A stretch of 64,000 nucleotides of DNA, from contig CAIZNH010000023.1 in the NCBI GenBank assembly GCA_903934325.1, positions 62,001-126,000 of the forward strand, read 5' to 3'. Position numbers and translations under genes: made by a program. This DNA is from an uncultured Alphaproteobacteria bacterium (GTDB taxonomy: Bacteria; Pseudomonadota; Alphaproteobacteria; Sphingomonadales; Sphingomonadaceae). The notes beneath the pieces were generated by a model. It did no database searches and was not told where the DNA came from. It saw nothing but the letters and a program-made list of their open reading frames with translations. Shown one piece after another: positions 9,391 to 18,794 of this stretch; position 1 is the first letter of the stretch, and every line of letters starts with the position of its first letter.

Positions 9391-10851
9391 ATGCAGATCC
9401 TCTTTACCGCCACGCCGCCCGCCGATGTCCGCCTTCAGGCGCGGATCGTGAACCAGGGTGCCAGCCTCACCGGGCTCGATCAGGCGCTGGTCGAAGGGGC
9501 AGCGGCGGCACGCTTTTCAGGGCGCACCGGACAGGTGTTCGAAGGCTTTGCCAGCATCGGCGGCAAGGTGCAGCGCATCGCGCTGGCGGGTGCGGGCGAG
9601 CCCGGTTCGGCCGAGCGCAAGCTCGAACTGGAGCGCGCAGGCGCGGCTCTTACGGCCAAGTATCTCGTCTCGGGCGAGACCGCGATGGTGCTCGATCTGG
9701 CGGGCGCGGGGCTTTCGGCCGATGATGCGGCAGCGATGCTTCTTGGCCTGCGCCTTCGCGCATGGCGCCACGACACCTATCGCACACGGCTTCCCGCCGA
9801 CAAGCGGCCGAGCCTTGCCACGGTCCACGTCATCGGCGAGCCGGACGGCACGGAAGGCGCCTGGGCACGCGAGCTCGCACTGGCCAAGGGCGTCGAGTTC
9901 ACCCGCAAGCTGGTGACCGAGCCTGCCAACATCATCTACCCCGCAACCTTCGTCGCCGCTTGCGAGGAAGCCTTCGCGGGCACCGGCGTTGAAATCACCG
10001 TACTGGGCGAGGCCGAGATGACGGCGCTTGGCATGGGCGCGCTGGTCGGCGTCGGGCAGGGGTCCGAGCGCGAATCGAAGCTGCTGGCGATCCGCTGGAA
10101 CGGCGGTGCCGCCGGAGACAAGCCCACCGTCTTTGTTGGCAAGGGCGTCACCTTTGACACCGGCGGTATCTCCTTGAAGCCGCCGCCGGGCATGGAAGAC
10201 ATGAAGTGGGACATGGGCGGTGCCGGTGCGGTGGCAGGGGCCATGCTGGCGCTTGCCGGTCGCAAGGCCAAGGCCAATGTGATTGGCGTCATGGGCCTCG
10301 TCGAGAACATGCCTGACGGCAAGGCGCAGCGTCCGGGCGATATCGTCACCACCATGAGCGGCCAGACCGTCGAGGTGCTCAACACCGATGCCGAAGGGCG
10401 GCTGGTGCTGTGCGACGCGCTGCATTGGGCGCAGGAGCAGTATGATGCGGCGCGCATCGTCGATCTTGCCACGCTGACCGGCGCGATGATCATCAGCCTC
10501 GGCAATGAATATGGCGGGATGTTCGCCAATGACGATACGCTCGCCGCGCAGCTGAGCGAGGCTGGCCTTGCCAGCGGGGACAAGCTGTGGCGCATGCCGC
10601 TCGGCCCCAATTACGACAAGATGATCGATTCCCCTGTAGCCGACATCAAGAACGTCGGCCCGCGCGAGGCCGGATCGATCACCGCCGCGCAGTTCCTGCA
10701 GCGATTCATCAAGGCCGGCACCCCCTGGGCGCACCTCGATATCGCGGGCATGGTGTGGGCATCCAAGCCCGGCCACAGCTGGGACAAGGGCGCGACCGGC
10801 TATGGCGTGCGCCTGCTCGACCAGTTTGTGCGGGATGTGGTCGAGGGTTGA
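9391..10851 (+). CDS. pepA: Leucyl aminopeptidase (M17)
   Basis: 486 aa cytosolic two-metal aminopeptidase removing N-terminal residues from peptides. The C-terminal catalytic domain has KGVTFDTGGISLKPP (Lys251, Asp256, Lys263), MKWDMGGAGAV (Asp274) and the metal-binding NTDAEGRLVL. ATG 9391 is preceded by GGGAGA four bases upstream; the in-frame upstream extension to 9310 overlaps the lptD promoter side and is not family-like. It diverges from lptD across 141 nt. Confidence 0.96.
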   Translation: MQILFTATPPADVRLQARIVNQGASLTGLDQALVEGAAAARFSGRTGQVFEGFASIGGKVQRIALAGAGEPGSAERKLELERAGAALTAKYLVSGETAMVLDLAGAGLSADDAAAMLLGLRLRAWRHDTYRTRLPADKRPSLATVHVIGEPDGTEGAWARELALAKGVEFTRKLVTEPANIIYPATFVAACEEAFAGTGVEITVLGEAEMTALGMGALVGVGQGSERESKLLAIRWNGGAAGDKPTVFVGKGVTFDTGGISLKPPPGMEDMKWDMGGAGAVAGAMLALAGRKAKANVIGVMGLVENMPDGKAQRPGDIVTTMSGQTVEVLNTDAEGRLVLCDALHWAQEQYDAARIVDLATLTGAMIISLGNEYGGMFANDDTLAAQLSEAGLASGDKLWRMPLGPNYDKMIDSPVADIKNVGPREAGSITAAQFLQRFIKAGTPWAHLDIAGMVWASKPGHSWDKGATGYGVRLLDQFVRDVVEG

Positions 10852-10862
10852 TCCGCATTTCC

Positions 10863-10888
10863 GGCCTCAAGTAGCGCAGCGGTAGGCC
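10863..10888 (+). repeat. Hairpin repeat C, copy 1
   Basis: 26 bp unit with complementary ends GGCCT...AGGCC around the core CAAGTAGCGCAGCGGT. It lies 11 nt after the pepA stop. Two further copies follow at 10894 and 11060. Confidence 0.8.
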
Positions 10889-10893
10889 GGGCT

Positions 10894-10919
10894 GGCCTCA
10901 AGTAGCGAAGCGATAGGCC
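10894..10919 (+). repeat. Hairpin repeat C, copy 2
   Basis: 26 bp unit with ends GGCCT...AGGCC and core CAAGTAGCGAAGCGAT, in direct orientation to copy 1 and only 5 nt from it. It lies just upstream of the DUF2256 start codon. Confidence 0.8.
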
Positions 10920-10926
10920 AACAATC

Positions 10927-11082
10927 ATGCCGAAGATGCGCAAAAAAAGCGACCTGCCGTCCAAGACCTGCCTCGCCTGCGGGCTGCCGTTCTCGTGGCG
11001 CAAGAAGTGGGAGCGGGACTGGGACAATGTGAAGTATTGTTCCGACCGCTGCCGCCGAAGCCCTCAAGTAGCGAAGCGGTAG
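10927..11082 (+). CDS. DUF2256 family small zinc-ribbon-like protein
   Basis: 51 aa, reading [19 protein letters not shown] and then [12 protein letters not shown] and [10 protein letters not shown]. The CxxC (15, 18) and CxxxC (38, 42) pairs around an FSWRKKW segment are the signature of DUF2256, a family of unknown function; a zinc site is likely. No strong ribosome-binding site is seen: the start lies 7 nt after hairpin repeat copy 2. The last five sense codons and the stop are supplied by repeat copy 3, suggesting the repeat inserted into or evolved with the gene's 3' end. In other bacteria I associate DUF2256 with photolyase genes; here the FeS photolyase is 24 kb away. Confidence 0.85.
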   Translation: MPKMRKKSDLPSKTCLACGLPFSWRKKWERDWDNVKYCSDRCRRSPQVAKR

Positions 11083-11085
11083 GGC
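11060..11085 (+). repeat. Hairpin repeat C, copy 3
   Basis: 26 bp unit with ends GCCCT...AGGGC around core CAAGTAGCGAAGCGGT. Compared with copies 1 and 2 both arms have changed together so pairing is kept. It overlaps the end of the DUF2256 gene and precedes holC by 17 nt. Confidence 0.8.
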
Positions 11086-11102
11086 AACAAGGACTCCGCC
11101 GT

Positions 11103-11537
11103 ATGAAAATCGATTTCTGGCAGGTCACCGACGATCCGGTCGAGAAGGTTGTCACGCTGATCGCCCGCCGCGCGCTGGGTGAGGGCGAGCGGGTGCTGGT
11201 CGTCTCGGATAATCTCCAGCAGCGCGAAGCCATTGCGCGCGCGCTGTGGCAGGCGGGACCGGAGAGCTTCCTCGCCAATGGCGAGGCGGGCACACCCGGA
11301 GCCGAAGCCCAGCCGATCCTCCTTTCCGCCGAACCCGTAGCCGCCAATGACGCAAGCCACCTGATCCTTGCCGACGGCCATTTCCGCGACAGCGAAGGAT
11401 TTGCGCGGGTTTTCCTGTTATTCCCTCCCGACGGCGCGCCTGCGGCCCGTCAGGCATGGCGCGCGCTTGACGGGCGCGAGGGTGTGACACGGTCCTACTT
11501 CGCACAGGAAGAAGGGCGCTGGGTGAAGAAGGGCTGA
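11103..11537 (+). CDS. holC: DNA polymerase III chi subunit
   Basis: 144 aa. The start MKIDFWQVTDDPVEKVVTLI and the later VLVVSDNLQQREAIARALW and FARVFLLFPPDG segments match HolC, the clamp-loader accessory subunit that contacts SSB. ATG 11103 has AAGGA about 9 nt upstream. pepA followed by holC is a conserved pair in proteobacteria, here interrupted by the DUF2256 gene and its repeats. Confidence 0.9.
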   Translation: MKIDFWQVTDDPVEKVVTLIARRALGEGERVLVVSDNLQQREAIARALWQAGPESFLANGEAGTPGAEAQPILLSAEPVAANDASHLILADGHFRDSEGFARVFLLFPPDGAPAARQAWRALDGREGVTRSYFAQEEGRWVKKG

Positions 11538-11566
11538 TTTTTCGCAGGCAGGGGAAGGAGCGCAAA

Positions 11567-12085
11567 ATGCGGTTTGCGGCATGGATCATGGCAGGCAGCG
11601 CTGCCGCATTGCTGGCGGCCTGCGGATCGGAAACCTCGGGCGAATTCACCACCCAGACCGGCGAGAGCGCGGAATACACCATCGATGAAAAGAGCGGCGA
11701 GACCCGCATGACGGTTGACGGGCCGGATGGGCCGGCCACGCTGCGATCGGGGGCCGAGGTTCCGCTCAGCCTGCCCAGGGGTTTCAGCCTTTATCCCGGA
11801 GCCAAGGTCGTCACTAACACGGTGGTGAAGAAGCCCGATGGCGAGGGCGTGATGGTGATGTTCGAGACCCCTGATGCCCCTGACAAGGTGATCGCCCATT
11901 ATCGCCGCGAGGCCGATGCGGCGGGCATCGCCATTTCGGTCGCGATGACGACCGAGCGCACGGTCATGATCGGCGGCGAAGATGATGGCGGCCGGCTCAC
12001 CTTCTCGGCCAATGCCAATGCGGGGGCGGGCGATGGCGAGCCGACTTCGGTGCAGCTGATCATCGGCAGGAAGACGGGCGGCTAG
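11567..12085 (+). CDS. Putative lipoprotein of unknown function
   Basis: 172 aa. It has a short lipoprotein signal with lipobox LLAAC (Cys19), so it is probably anchored in the envelope. The mature part has an acidic, Thr-rich segment, then a compact region from LPRGFSLYPGAKVV onward that includes PDKVIAHYRREADAAG, which resembles a small alpha/beta fold, and a C-terminal SVQLIIGRK strand. I recognise no defined family. GGGGAAGGAG gives a strong ribosome site. It lies between holC and ndk in the same direction; nothing indicates its function. Confidence 0.7.
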   Translation: MRFAAWIMAGSAAALLAACGSETSGEFTTQTGESAEYTIDEKSGETRMTVDGPDGPATLRSGAEVPLSLPRGFSLYPGAKVVTNTVVKKPDGEGVMVMFETPDAPDKVIAHYRREADAAGIAISVAMTTERTVMIGGEDDGGRLTFSANANAGAGDGEPTSVQLIIGRKTGG

Positions 12086-12193
12086 GCGGCGTCTTTTGCA
12101 GGGCCACGGGGCGCTTGCCATTTTGCAGCGCAGCATCTAACGCGCGCGGCCAATAACCCCCCTCTTATAAAAGACGTTCACAGGAGCATAGTC

Positions 12194-12616
12194 ATGGCGG
12201 TCACCCGCACCTTTTCGATCATCAAGCCCGATGCCACCCGCCGCAACTTGACCGGTGCGGTCACCAAGATGCTGGAAGAAGCCGGCCTGCGCGTTGTCGC
12301 CTCCAAGCGCATCCACATGACCCGCGAGCAGGCCGAAGGCTTCTACGCTGTCCACTCCGAGCGTCCCTTCTTCGGTGAACTGGTCGAGTTCATGATGAGC
12401 GAGCCGGTGGTGGTGCAGGTGCTCGAAGGCGAAGACGCCGTCACCCGCAACCGCGACATCATGGGCGCGACCAACCCGGCCGACGCTGCGCCGGGCACGA
12501 TCCGCAAGGAACTGGCGCTCTCGATCGGCGAAAACACCGTCCACGGTTCGGACAGCGAAGAAAACGCCGCGATCGAAATCGCGTTCTTCTTCAAGCAGGA
12601 AGAAATCGTCGGCTGA
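12194..12616 (+). CDS. ndk: Nucleoside diphosphate kinase
   Basis: 140 aa, the standard length. It equilibrates NDPs and NTPs via a phosphohistidine. Lys11 in FSIIKPDAT, Arg86 in [12 protein letters not shown] and active-site His117 in [10 protein letters not shown] are all present. CAGGAG precedes the ATG by 7 nt. The 108 nt upstream contain an AT-richer patch around 12168-12178 that may hold the promoter. A strong intrinsic terminator follows immediately. Confidence 0.98.
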   Translation: MAVTRTFSIIKPDATRRNLTGAVTKMLEEAGLRVVASKRIHMTREQAEGFYAVHSERPFFGELVEFMMSEPVVVQVLEGEDAVTRNRDIMGATNPADAAPGTIRKELALSIGENTVHGSDSEENAAIEIAFFFKQEEIVG

Positions 12617-12640
12617 TTTTCAGCGCTGACACGATGCAAA

Positions 12641-12673
12641 GGGCCGTCCCGCGAGGGGCGGCCCTTTTGTTTT
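12641..12673 (+). terminator. Rho-independent terminator after ndk
   Basis: GGGCCGTCCC / GGGGCGGCCC stem with loop GCGA, followed by TTTTGTTTT. It terminates ndk; the opposing sulfotransferase gene ends 5 nt beyond it. Confidence 0.9.
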
Positions 12674-12677
12674 GGGC

Positions 12678-13886
12678 TCAACCCGCCTGAGAAAATCGCG
12701 CGAGTTGTTCGGCATGGGCGCGGTGGTGGCCTTCTTCGCTTGCCGCCATCACCTTGTGCATCGCGGTGAGCGCCGCATCCGGCAGCGGCAGGCCGAGCGC
12801 GGCATAGCAGCGCGTGATTGCGCCCTGCCAGTCTGCGCCCAGCTCCTCGAAAGTCAGCCGCGCCACCGGCCCCTGCCAGCTTGCCAGCACCTCGGTCATC
12901 CGTTCCTCTCGCAAGGCAATCTTGTGCTGCCAGCGCGCTTCGATCGCGCCGATTTCGCAACTGTCCGACTGCACTGCCATCTGGTTCGCCGCGAGGCTGA
13001 CCGCGCTCTTGAGCACTGCGCTGCGATCACGCTGGGCAATCACCAGTCGCGCGTCGGGGAATTCCGCGAGGAGGGTGTCCAGATCCTCGGCAAAGGCGGG
13101 TACTTTCATCACGCGCGGCTTGTCCGCAAGGCCGCGATGGGTCGCGTCGGTTTTGAGGATGCGGGAGAATTCGCGGTAGACGGGGGCGGGGTCCCGGGCC
13201 TCGCTCCTCGCGGAATAAGACGGGATGTGCCACTGGCTTTCGTAGATTGAGTGGTGGAGCGCGGCGGAGATCCACGCCAGTTCCTCCTCCACCTCGGCCG
13301 GAGCCATGGGGTGGATCGATTGCAGCCACGGATTGAGCAGGCCGAGCATTGTCAGCTCGGTCGCGCTCACCAGCCGGTTCAGCCCGAAGCGCGAGGGAAC
13401 GGGGTGATAGGCGTCGCAATAGCGGGTGTGCGAGAAGGCCCGATCGGCCGCCAGCAGCTTGTGGATACGGGTGGTGCCCGAACGCATGTGGCCGATGACG
13501 ATGATCGGCGGCGCAAGGCGGGTTTCGAGCAATGCGGGCCGGTCGTGCCACAGCTGGCCCAGCGCGAGGCGGTTCTTCACCGCGCGGTGCAATTGCCCGA
13601 AAGCCATGGCGCGGCCCAGCGGGTTGAGATCGGCCTCGGCAATCACACTCGCGCACAGCCGTTCGAACCGCTCGCGGAAATCGGCGACATCCTCGGGGCT
13701 GCGACCGCCATGTTCGGCCGCTTCGGCCTCGGTGCCAAAAGGCTTGGCGGCAAGCGCCCATAGCGCCTCGGCGTCGAGAGCGGGCGGGGGCAGCCAGCCG
13801 CGCTCCCACGCCTTGCCCAGAAAGTCGCTTGCCCGCTGCGCCAGTGGACCGCGTGCCAGAAGGTGATCGCGCACAGGAGGTGCCAT
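12678..13886 (-). CDS. Sulfotransferase family protein
   Basis: 402 aa. The PAPS 5'-phosphosulfate loop reads IIVIGHMRSGTTR at about 128-140. A plausible 3'-phosphate-binding segment is LVIAQRDRSAVLKSAVSLA. Family members transfer sulfate from PAPS to hydroxyl or amino groups; the acceptor cannot be told from sequence. ATG 13886 overlaps the last base of the purN stop (TGATG), so the gene is coupled to purM-purN. Its presence downstream of a purine operon is not obviously functional, though PAPS is itself a purine nucleotide. Confidence 0.85.
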   Translation of the reverse strand: MAPPVRDHLLARGPLAQRASDFLGKAWERGWLPPPALDAEALWALAAKPFGTEAEAAEHGGRSPEDVADFRERFERLCASVIAEADLNPLGRAMAFGQLHRAVKNRLALGQLWHDRPALLETRLAPPIIVIGHMRSGTTRIHKLLAADRAFSHTRYCDAYHPVPSRFGLNRLVSATELTMLGLLNPWLQSIHPMAPAEVEEELAWISAALHHSIYESQWHIPSYSARSEARDPAPVYREFSRILKTDATHRGLADKPRVMKVPAFAEDLDTLLAEFPDARLVIAQRDRSAVLKSAVSLAANQMAVQSDSCEIGAIEARWQHKIALREERMTEVLASWQGPVARLTFEELGADWQGAITRCYAALGLPLPDAALTAMHKVMAASEEGHHRAHAEQLARFSQAG

Positions 13887-14851
13887 CAGAACTCGTCCGC
13901 GATGTCCATCAGGCGGCTGAGGCGCTTGGGCGCCGCGCCCCGCCAGCTGCGCTCCAGCCATGCCGCGACCTCTTCCCAGTCCACGTTCGCGCGGTTGAGG
14001 ATGATCCCGACCCATCCGCTGGCGCCGTAATAGGCGGGCTTGAAATAGACCTCCGGCTGGCTCTCGACGAGGTTCAACAGCTCGTCCATCGAGCCGGTGC
14101 GCACCAGCAGGGCGATGTGGGGGGTGCCATGGTGCTGATCGGCGAAATAGGCGAAATACTTGCCGCTCTTCTCCCCGCCGACGCGAAAGCCCGGGCTGCC
14201 ATGGCTCTCGCGCTCGTCGGTTTCGGGAAGGGCGAGGGCAGCCGCGCGCACTCGCGCCAGCAACGCCGCCGGATCGCGCCAGCGGGCGACATATTCGGAC
14301 ACTGCGCGGGGATAGAGCTGGTGCTCGGCAAAGCGCACGCGCTCGGCGAGGCTCGCGGGGGTGTCACCGGGCGCGATGGCGACTTTGGCTTGCGCCAGCA
14401 CCTCGCCCGCATCGAGCTCAGGGGTCACCAGATGGACGCTCGCCCCGGCATGGCTGTCTCCCGCCGCAATCGCGCGGGCAAAGGTGTCGAGCCCCTTGTA
14501 TTTGGGCAGCAGCGAGGGGTGGATATTGAGCATGCGGCCCCCCCACCGCTCGACGAAGCCGTCCGACAGGATGCGCATGTAGCCTGCAAGGACGATATAG
14601 TCCGCGCCAGCCTCAAGCACAGCGGCTTCCATTGCGGCATCGTGGCCCGCGCGGTCCATGCCCTTGTGCGACAGCGCGAAGACCGGCACGCCTTCGAGCG
14701 CGGCAAGGGCGAGACCGGGTGCCTCGGGATCATTGCTGGCGACCAGCACCACCTCGTAGGCCGCGTCCGCCATCCGGCTGGCATAGAGCAGCGCGGCCAT
14801 ATTGGTGCCCGCGCCGGAAATGAGGATGGCGATGCGGGCCTTATCAGCCAA
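13886..14851 (-). CDS. purN: Phosphoribosylglycinamide formyltransferase fused to a YjbR/MmcQ-like domain
   Basis: 321 aa against about 190-220 for ordinary PurN. Residues 1-190 are Pur[13 protein letters not shown], catalytic Asn109 and His111 in NIHPSLLP, and Asp147 in TPELDAGE; it transfers formyl from 10-formyl-THF to GAR in purine synthesis. Residues about 200-315 ([13 protein letters not shown] through GYMR-independent [15 protein letters not shown] and [13 protein letters not shown]) look like the YjbR/MmcQ DNA-binding-like fold. No stop or frameshift separates them. The start is TTG 14851 inside the end of purM (8 nt overlap). Confidence 0.9.
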   Translation of the reverse strand: MADKARIAILISGAGTNMAALLYASRMADAAYEVVLVASNDPEAPGLALAALEGVPVFALSHKGMDRAGHDAAMEAAVLEAGADYIVLAGYMRILSDGFVERWGGRMLNIHPSLLPKYKGLDTFARAIAAGDSHAGASVHLVTPELDAGEVLAQAKVAIAPGDTPASLAERVRFAEHQLYPRAVSEYVARWRDPAALLARVRAAALALPETDERESHGSPGFRVGGEKSGKYFAYFADQHHGTPHIALLVRTGSMDELLNLVESQPEVYFKPAYYGASGWVGIILNRANVDWEEVAAWLERSWRGAAPKRLSRLMDIADEF

Positions 14852-15941
14852 GATGCGTCGCGCTCCAGTCCGCCTTGGCCGACCAGGTTTCCACGGAGCC
14901 GCGCACGGTGCAGCCCTTTTCGCCCGCTGCGATGTGGCCGACACTGACCACGGTCTCGCCTGCCGCTTCGAGCCGGGCGGTGACCTCGGCGACCTTGTCT
15001 GTTGCAACCGCTAGCACCATGCCGACTCCGCAGTTGAAGGTGCGGGCCATTTCTTCCGGCTCGATCGCGCCCTGCGCCTGAAGGAAGGCCATCAGACGCG
15101 GCTGCGGCCACAGATCGGCATCGACATGGGCGTGTGCACCCTCCGGCAGAATGCGCGGTATATTCTCGAGCAGCCCGCCTCCGGTAATGTGGGCGAGCGC
15201 ATTGATATGGCCTTCGCGGATCAGCGGCAGCAGGCTCGCGACATAGATGCGGGTCGGCGCGATCAGCGCGTCGATCAGCAACTGGTCCTGATCGAACAGG
15301 GCAGGGCGATTGAGCTTCCAGCCCTTGTCGGCCGCCAGACGCCGCACCAGCGAGTAGCCGTTGGAATGGACGCCGGAGGAGGCAAGGCCGATCAGCACGT
15401 CGCCCGGTGCGACCTTGTCGCCGGTGAGCTGCTCGCCGCGCTCGACCGCGCCGACGCAGAAGCCCGCCAGATCATAGTCGCCCGGCGCATACATCCCCGG
15501 CATCTCCGCCGTCTCGCCGCCGATCAGCGCGCATCCGGCGATCTTGCAGCCCTCGGCAATCCCCGCGATCACGCGTTCGGCGACCCCGTTCTCGAGCTTG
15601 CCCGTGGCGAAATAGTCGAGGAAGAACAGCGGCTCTGCGCCCTGCACGATGAGATCGTTGACGCACATGGCGACCAGATCAATGCCGACGTGATCGTGCC
15701 GATCATGCTCGATCGCGAGCTTCAATTTGGTGCCCACGCCATCATTGGCGGCCACCAGCAGAGGGTCGGTATAGCCCGCCGCCTTGGGATCGAAGAACCC
15801 GCCAAAGCCGCCCAGCTCGCTGGTTGCGCCAGGGCGCGCGGTGGCCTTTGCCAGCGGGGCGATGGCTTTGACCAGCGCGTTGCCGGCGGCGATCGAAACA
15901 CCCGCATCGGCATAGGTGTAGGGAGAGTTCTTGATCGTCAT
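14844..15941 (-). CDS. purM: Phosphoribosylformylglycinamidine cyclo-ligase (AIR synthetase)
   Basis: 365 aa. ATP-dependent ring closure of FGAM to AIR in de novo purine synthesis. Typical segments: [16 protein letters not shown] at the N-terminus, [60 protein letters not shown] and [15 protein letters not shown] 15941 is chosen for the family N-terminus [14 protein letters not shown]. It is first in purM-purN-sulfotransferase and diverges from the DUF2066-like gene. Confidence 0.97.
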   Translation of the reverse strand: MTIKNSPYTYADAGVSIAAGNALVKAIAPLAKATARPGATSELGGFGGFFDPKAAGYTDPLLVAANDGVGTKLKLAIEHDRHDHVGIDLVAMCVNDLIVQGAEPLFFLDYFATGKLENGVAERVIAGIAEGCKIAGCALIGGETAEMPGMYAPGDYDLAGFCVGAVERGEQLTGDKVAPGDVLIGLASSGVHSNGYSLVRRLAADKGWKLNRPALFDQDQLLIDALIAPTRIYVASLLPLIREGHINALAHITGGGLLENIPRILPEGAHAHVDADLWPQPRLMAFLQAQGAIEPEEMARTFNCGVGMVLAVATDKVAEVTARLEAAGETVVSVGHIAAGEKGCTVRGSVETWSAKADWSATHLG

Positions 15942-16009
15942 ACACGCCCCATAGCCTTTCGCGCTTGGAATTCCACCCGCCATTGGGCAAAGGGTTTGGC
16001 GTTTCCCCA

Positions 16010-17314
16010 ATGCGCGCCGCTTCCGCCCTGTCCGGCCCTGATGCCGCCCCCGCAGCACCCGCTGCTGCGCGCCGCTGGCTGCGCCCGGTCGCCTCCGCGG
16101 CGCTGGCGATTGCGCTGCTGGGCGGCGGCTATGTCCTGCTGGCGCAGGTGGCAGGGGAACGCGGCATCGCGCCGACGGCAGCAACCTCCGACATCGAGGT
16201 GAAGGGCATCAGCGTCGATGTGACGGCCGGCAGCGCCGAGGAGGCGCGGGCCAAGGGCTGGCGCGAGGCACAGAAGCTCGCCTGGGCCAAAGTCGGCGGA
16301 CCGCAGCTTTCCGAAGGCCAGCTGGATGCGCTGGTCTCGGCCATCGTGATCGAGCGCGAACGGCTCGGGCCCCGGCGCTATATCGCGACGCTCGGCGTGG
16401 TGTTCGATCGCCAGCGCGCAAGCTCCTATCTCGGCGGCGGCCCGCAGGCCTCGCGCTCGGCGCCGATGCTGCTGATCCCGGTCGAGGTCAGCGGCGGAGC
16501 CTACACCACTTACGAACAGCGCAATGCGTGGCAGCGCGCCTGGGCCGAGTTCAATCCCGGTGCCAGCCGCATCAACTATGTGCGGCCAAGCGGGGCCGGA
16601 GGCGATTCGCTGCTGATCAATTTCGGCCAGACCGGGCGGCATAGCCGCGCATGGTGGCGCAGCACATTGGACCAGTATGGCGCGTCGGACGCGCTGATGG
16701 CTTTCGCACGGCTTGATCACCAGTTCCCAGGCGGGCCGGTGAGCGGCACCTTCACGGCGCGCTATGGCCCTGACAGCCGCCCGCTCGAAAGCTTCACGCT
16801 GAAGGCGGACAATCCCGACGCACTCCCCGCTATGCTTGCCCAGGCGGTGGAGCGGATGGACGGGATCTTCACCGCAGCGCTTGCCTCAGGCAAGCTGCGC
16901 CCCGACCCGAGCCTGCGGCTCGGCGGCGGCGGGGTGATCGATCCGGCGATTGCCCGCCTGATCGAGATCGGCCGAGCCGCACGCGAACGTTCTGCCGCCG
17001 AGGCCGCTGCTGCTGCGGCCGGCGTGCCGCGGATCGAGGCTCAGCCGATCACCGGGATCGAACCGGGCGAGGTGATGGTGCGCACCATCGTCGTGCAGTT
17101 CGCCACGCCTGATGCGGGCGCCTTCGACAATGCCATCGGCGCGGTGCGCTCCGCCGGCGGCGTGCGCGGAGTTGGCGTTACCAGCACCGCGATCGGCGGC
17201 ACATCGGTGATGAGCGTGAGCTTTGCCGGATCGCTGGACGAGCTTGCCGCCGCGCTCGAAGCGCGCGGATTTTCCGTGCGGCGGGGGGCAAACGCGCTCG
17301 CCATCAGCCGTTGA
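16010..17314 (+). CDS. Membrane-anchored DUF2066-like protein upstream of hda
   Basis: 434 aa. An N-terminal signal-anchor (about 24-46, [19 protein letters not shown]) puts the rest in the periplasm. The segment [23 protein letters not shown] through WAKVGG resembles the start of DUF2066, a family of unknown function whose genes in gammaproteobacteria also sit between purM and hda; the conserved location supports the call. An Ala-rich coiled segment (around 328-345) precedes a C-terminal domain [19 protein letters not shown] and [11 protein letters not shown] that resembles a ferredoxin-like beta-alpha-beta fold. Function unknown. Confidence 0.7.
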   Translation: MRAASALSGPDAAPAAPAAARRWLRPVASAALAIALLGGGYVLLAQVAGERGIAPTAATSDIEVKGISVDVTAGSAEEARAKGWREAQKLAWAKVGGPQLSEGQLDALVSAIVIERERLGPRRYIATLGVVFDRQRASSYLGGGPQASRSAPMLLIPVEVSGGAYTTYEQRNAWQRAWAEFNPGASRINYVRPSGAGGDSLLINFGQTGRHSRAWWRSTLDQYGASDALMAFARLDHQFPGGPVSGTFTARYGPDSRPLESFTLKADNPDALPAMLAQAVERMDGIFTAALASGKLRPDPSLRLGGGGVIDPAIARLIEIGRAARERSAAEAAAAAAGVPRIEAQPITGIEPGEVMVRTIVVQFATPDAGAFDNAIGAVRSAGGVRGVGVTSTAIGGTSVMSVSFAGSLDELAAALEARGFSVRRGANALAISR

Positions 17315-17339
17315 TGACGGGCCGCGAGATGCTGCGCGC

Positions 17340-17999
17340 ATGAGCCGCCGTTCCCCCTCCCAGATCGCGCTGCCGCTGAGCGCCGGTGCATCCGCCGAAT
17401 CGCGCCGGATCGTTGTCGGCGCGGCCAATGCCCACGTCATCGAGGCCTTGCAGGAACCGGCACGCTGGCCGTTCCATGTCGCCGTGCTGACCGGCCCGCC
17501 GCGCTCGGGCAAGAGCCTGATTGCGCGCTGGGCGCAGGGTCTCGCGGGGGCGGAGCGGCTCGAGGTGATCGACGATGCCGAGAGCCTTGACGAGACCGCG
17601 CTGTTCCATCGCTGGAATGCGGTGCAGCAGGGCGGAGTGCGCGAAGGCGGGGCCTTGCTGATCATCGTCAACACCGATGAAGAACACGGCGGCTGGCGTA
17701 TCGGGTTGCCCGATCTCGCCTCGCGCATCGGCGGCTCGCTCCAGCTGGAAATCGGCGCGCCCGATGATGCCTTTGCCGCCGATCTGATCCATGCGCTGGC
17801 CGAGCAGCGCGGCCTCAGCCTGCCCGATGGTGCTGCCGAATATTGCGTGCCGCGCACCACCCGCAGCTTTGCCGCAATCGAGGCGCTGGTCGCGACAATC
17901 GACCGCATTTCCCTTGAACGCCAGTCGCCTGCCACCATGTCGGTGTGGCGCGCGGCGCTTGAAGCCCTGCACGGGCCGGAGCAGCAGCGCCTGTTCTAG
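17340..17999 (+). CDS. hda: Hda-like DnaA-family ATPase regulator
   Basis: 219 aa, like Hda and lacking the DnaA N-terminal and DNA-binding domains. Walker A is TGPPRSGKS at 51-59 and the acidic Walker-B-like segment is LEVIDDAES. A short sensor region follows (DLASRIGGSLQLEIGAPDD). Hda with the DNA-loaded clamp stimulates ATP hydrolysis by DnaA and so limits re-initiation (HdaA in Caulobacter). A conventional start ATG lies 25 nt after the preceding stop. Alphaproteobacterial homologues diverge from E. coli Hda, hence slightly reduced certainty about exact role. Confidence 0.88.
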   Translation: MSRRSPSQIALPLSAGASAESRRIVVGAANAHVIEALQEPARWPFHVAVLTGPPRSGKSLIARWAQGLAGAERLEVIDDAESLDETALFHRWNAVQQGGVREGGALLIIVNTDEEHGGWRIGLPDLASRIGGSLQLEIGAPDDAFAADLIHALAEQRGLSLPDGAAEYCVPRTTRSFAAIEALVATIDRISLERQSPATMSVWRAALEALHGPEQQRLF

Positions 18000-18047
18000 G
18001 CGCGCGCGAGTTGCATCGTGCGGCGAATGATGGGAATGTGAGAGGCC

Positions 18048-18779
18048 ATGTTCGAGGATCTGATCAGCTATCTGGACTCGGTTCGCGCGCGCGATCCCGC
18101 GCCGCGATCGCGCTGGGAGATCCTGCTCTATCCCGGAGTATTGGCGCTCGGTTTCCACCGCATTGCGCACTGGCTGTTCGAGGCGCAGCTGTTCTTTGCA
18201 GCGCGCTTCGTGAACCATTTCTCGCGTCTGCTGACCGCGATCGACATTCACCCGGGGGCGACCATCGGGAAGAACTTCTTTATCGACCATGGCTTTACCG
18301 TGATCGGCGAGACGGCGGAGATCGGCGACAATGTCACGATCTACCAATGCGTCACGCTGGGCGGCACCAATCCTGCCAATGGCAAGGGCGGCAAGCGCCA
18401 CCCGACCATTCGCGACAATGTCATCATCGGCTCGGGCGCGCAGATCATCGGGCCGATTGTGGTGGGTGAACGCGCGCGCGTGGGCGCCAATGCAGTGGTC
18501 ACCGAGGATGTGCCCGCAGGCGCGACGATGATCGGATTGAAGGCCCGCTCGACACTGGTTCCGGCCGAGGAATGGCTCCGCGAATTCATTCCCTATGGCA
18601 CGCCCTGCGATGATCCGCCTTGCGATGAACAGGGTCGCTCAAGCCGGGACTGCGTGGAAAAGCTCGAGGGCGAAATTGCGGCCCTGCGCGAGGAAATGGC
18701 AGTGATGAAGGCGCTGCTCGCCGAGCGCGAAACGACACCTGCGCCGGTGCGCGTGCGCAAGAGCGGGACGAAGGACTAG
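18048..18779 (+). CDS. cysE: Serine O-acetyltransferase (EpsC/CysE type)
   Basis: 243 aa. Acetyl-CoA-dependent O-acetylation of serine, the first step of cysteine synthesis. An N-terminal helical domain (to about 60) precedes a left-handed beta-helix with hexapeptide repeats: IDIHPGATIGKNFFIDHG, VIGETAEIGDNVTIYQCVTLGG, IRDNVIIGSGAQIIGPIVVG. His in IDHG and the following His are the catalytic candidates. A charged C-terminal coiled-coil-like tail (EKLEGEIAALREEMAVMK) extends beyond the short EpsC-type core. It lies between hda and DUF2794, all rightward. Confidence 0.93.
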   Translation: MFEDLISYLDSVRARDPAPRSRWEILLYPGVLALGFHRIAHWLFEAQLFFAARFVNHFSRLLTAIDIHPGATIGKNFFIDHGFTVIGETAEIGDNVTIYQCVTLGGTNPANGKGGKRHPTIRDNVIIGSGAQIIGPIVVGERARVGANAVVTEDVPAGATMIGLKARSTLVPAEEWLREFIPYGTPCDDPPCDEQGRSSRDCVEKLEGEIAALREEMAVMKALLAERETTPAPVRVRKSGTKD

Positions 18780-18794
18780 GCTTGAGGTGAGGGA

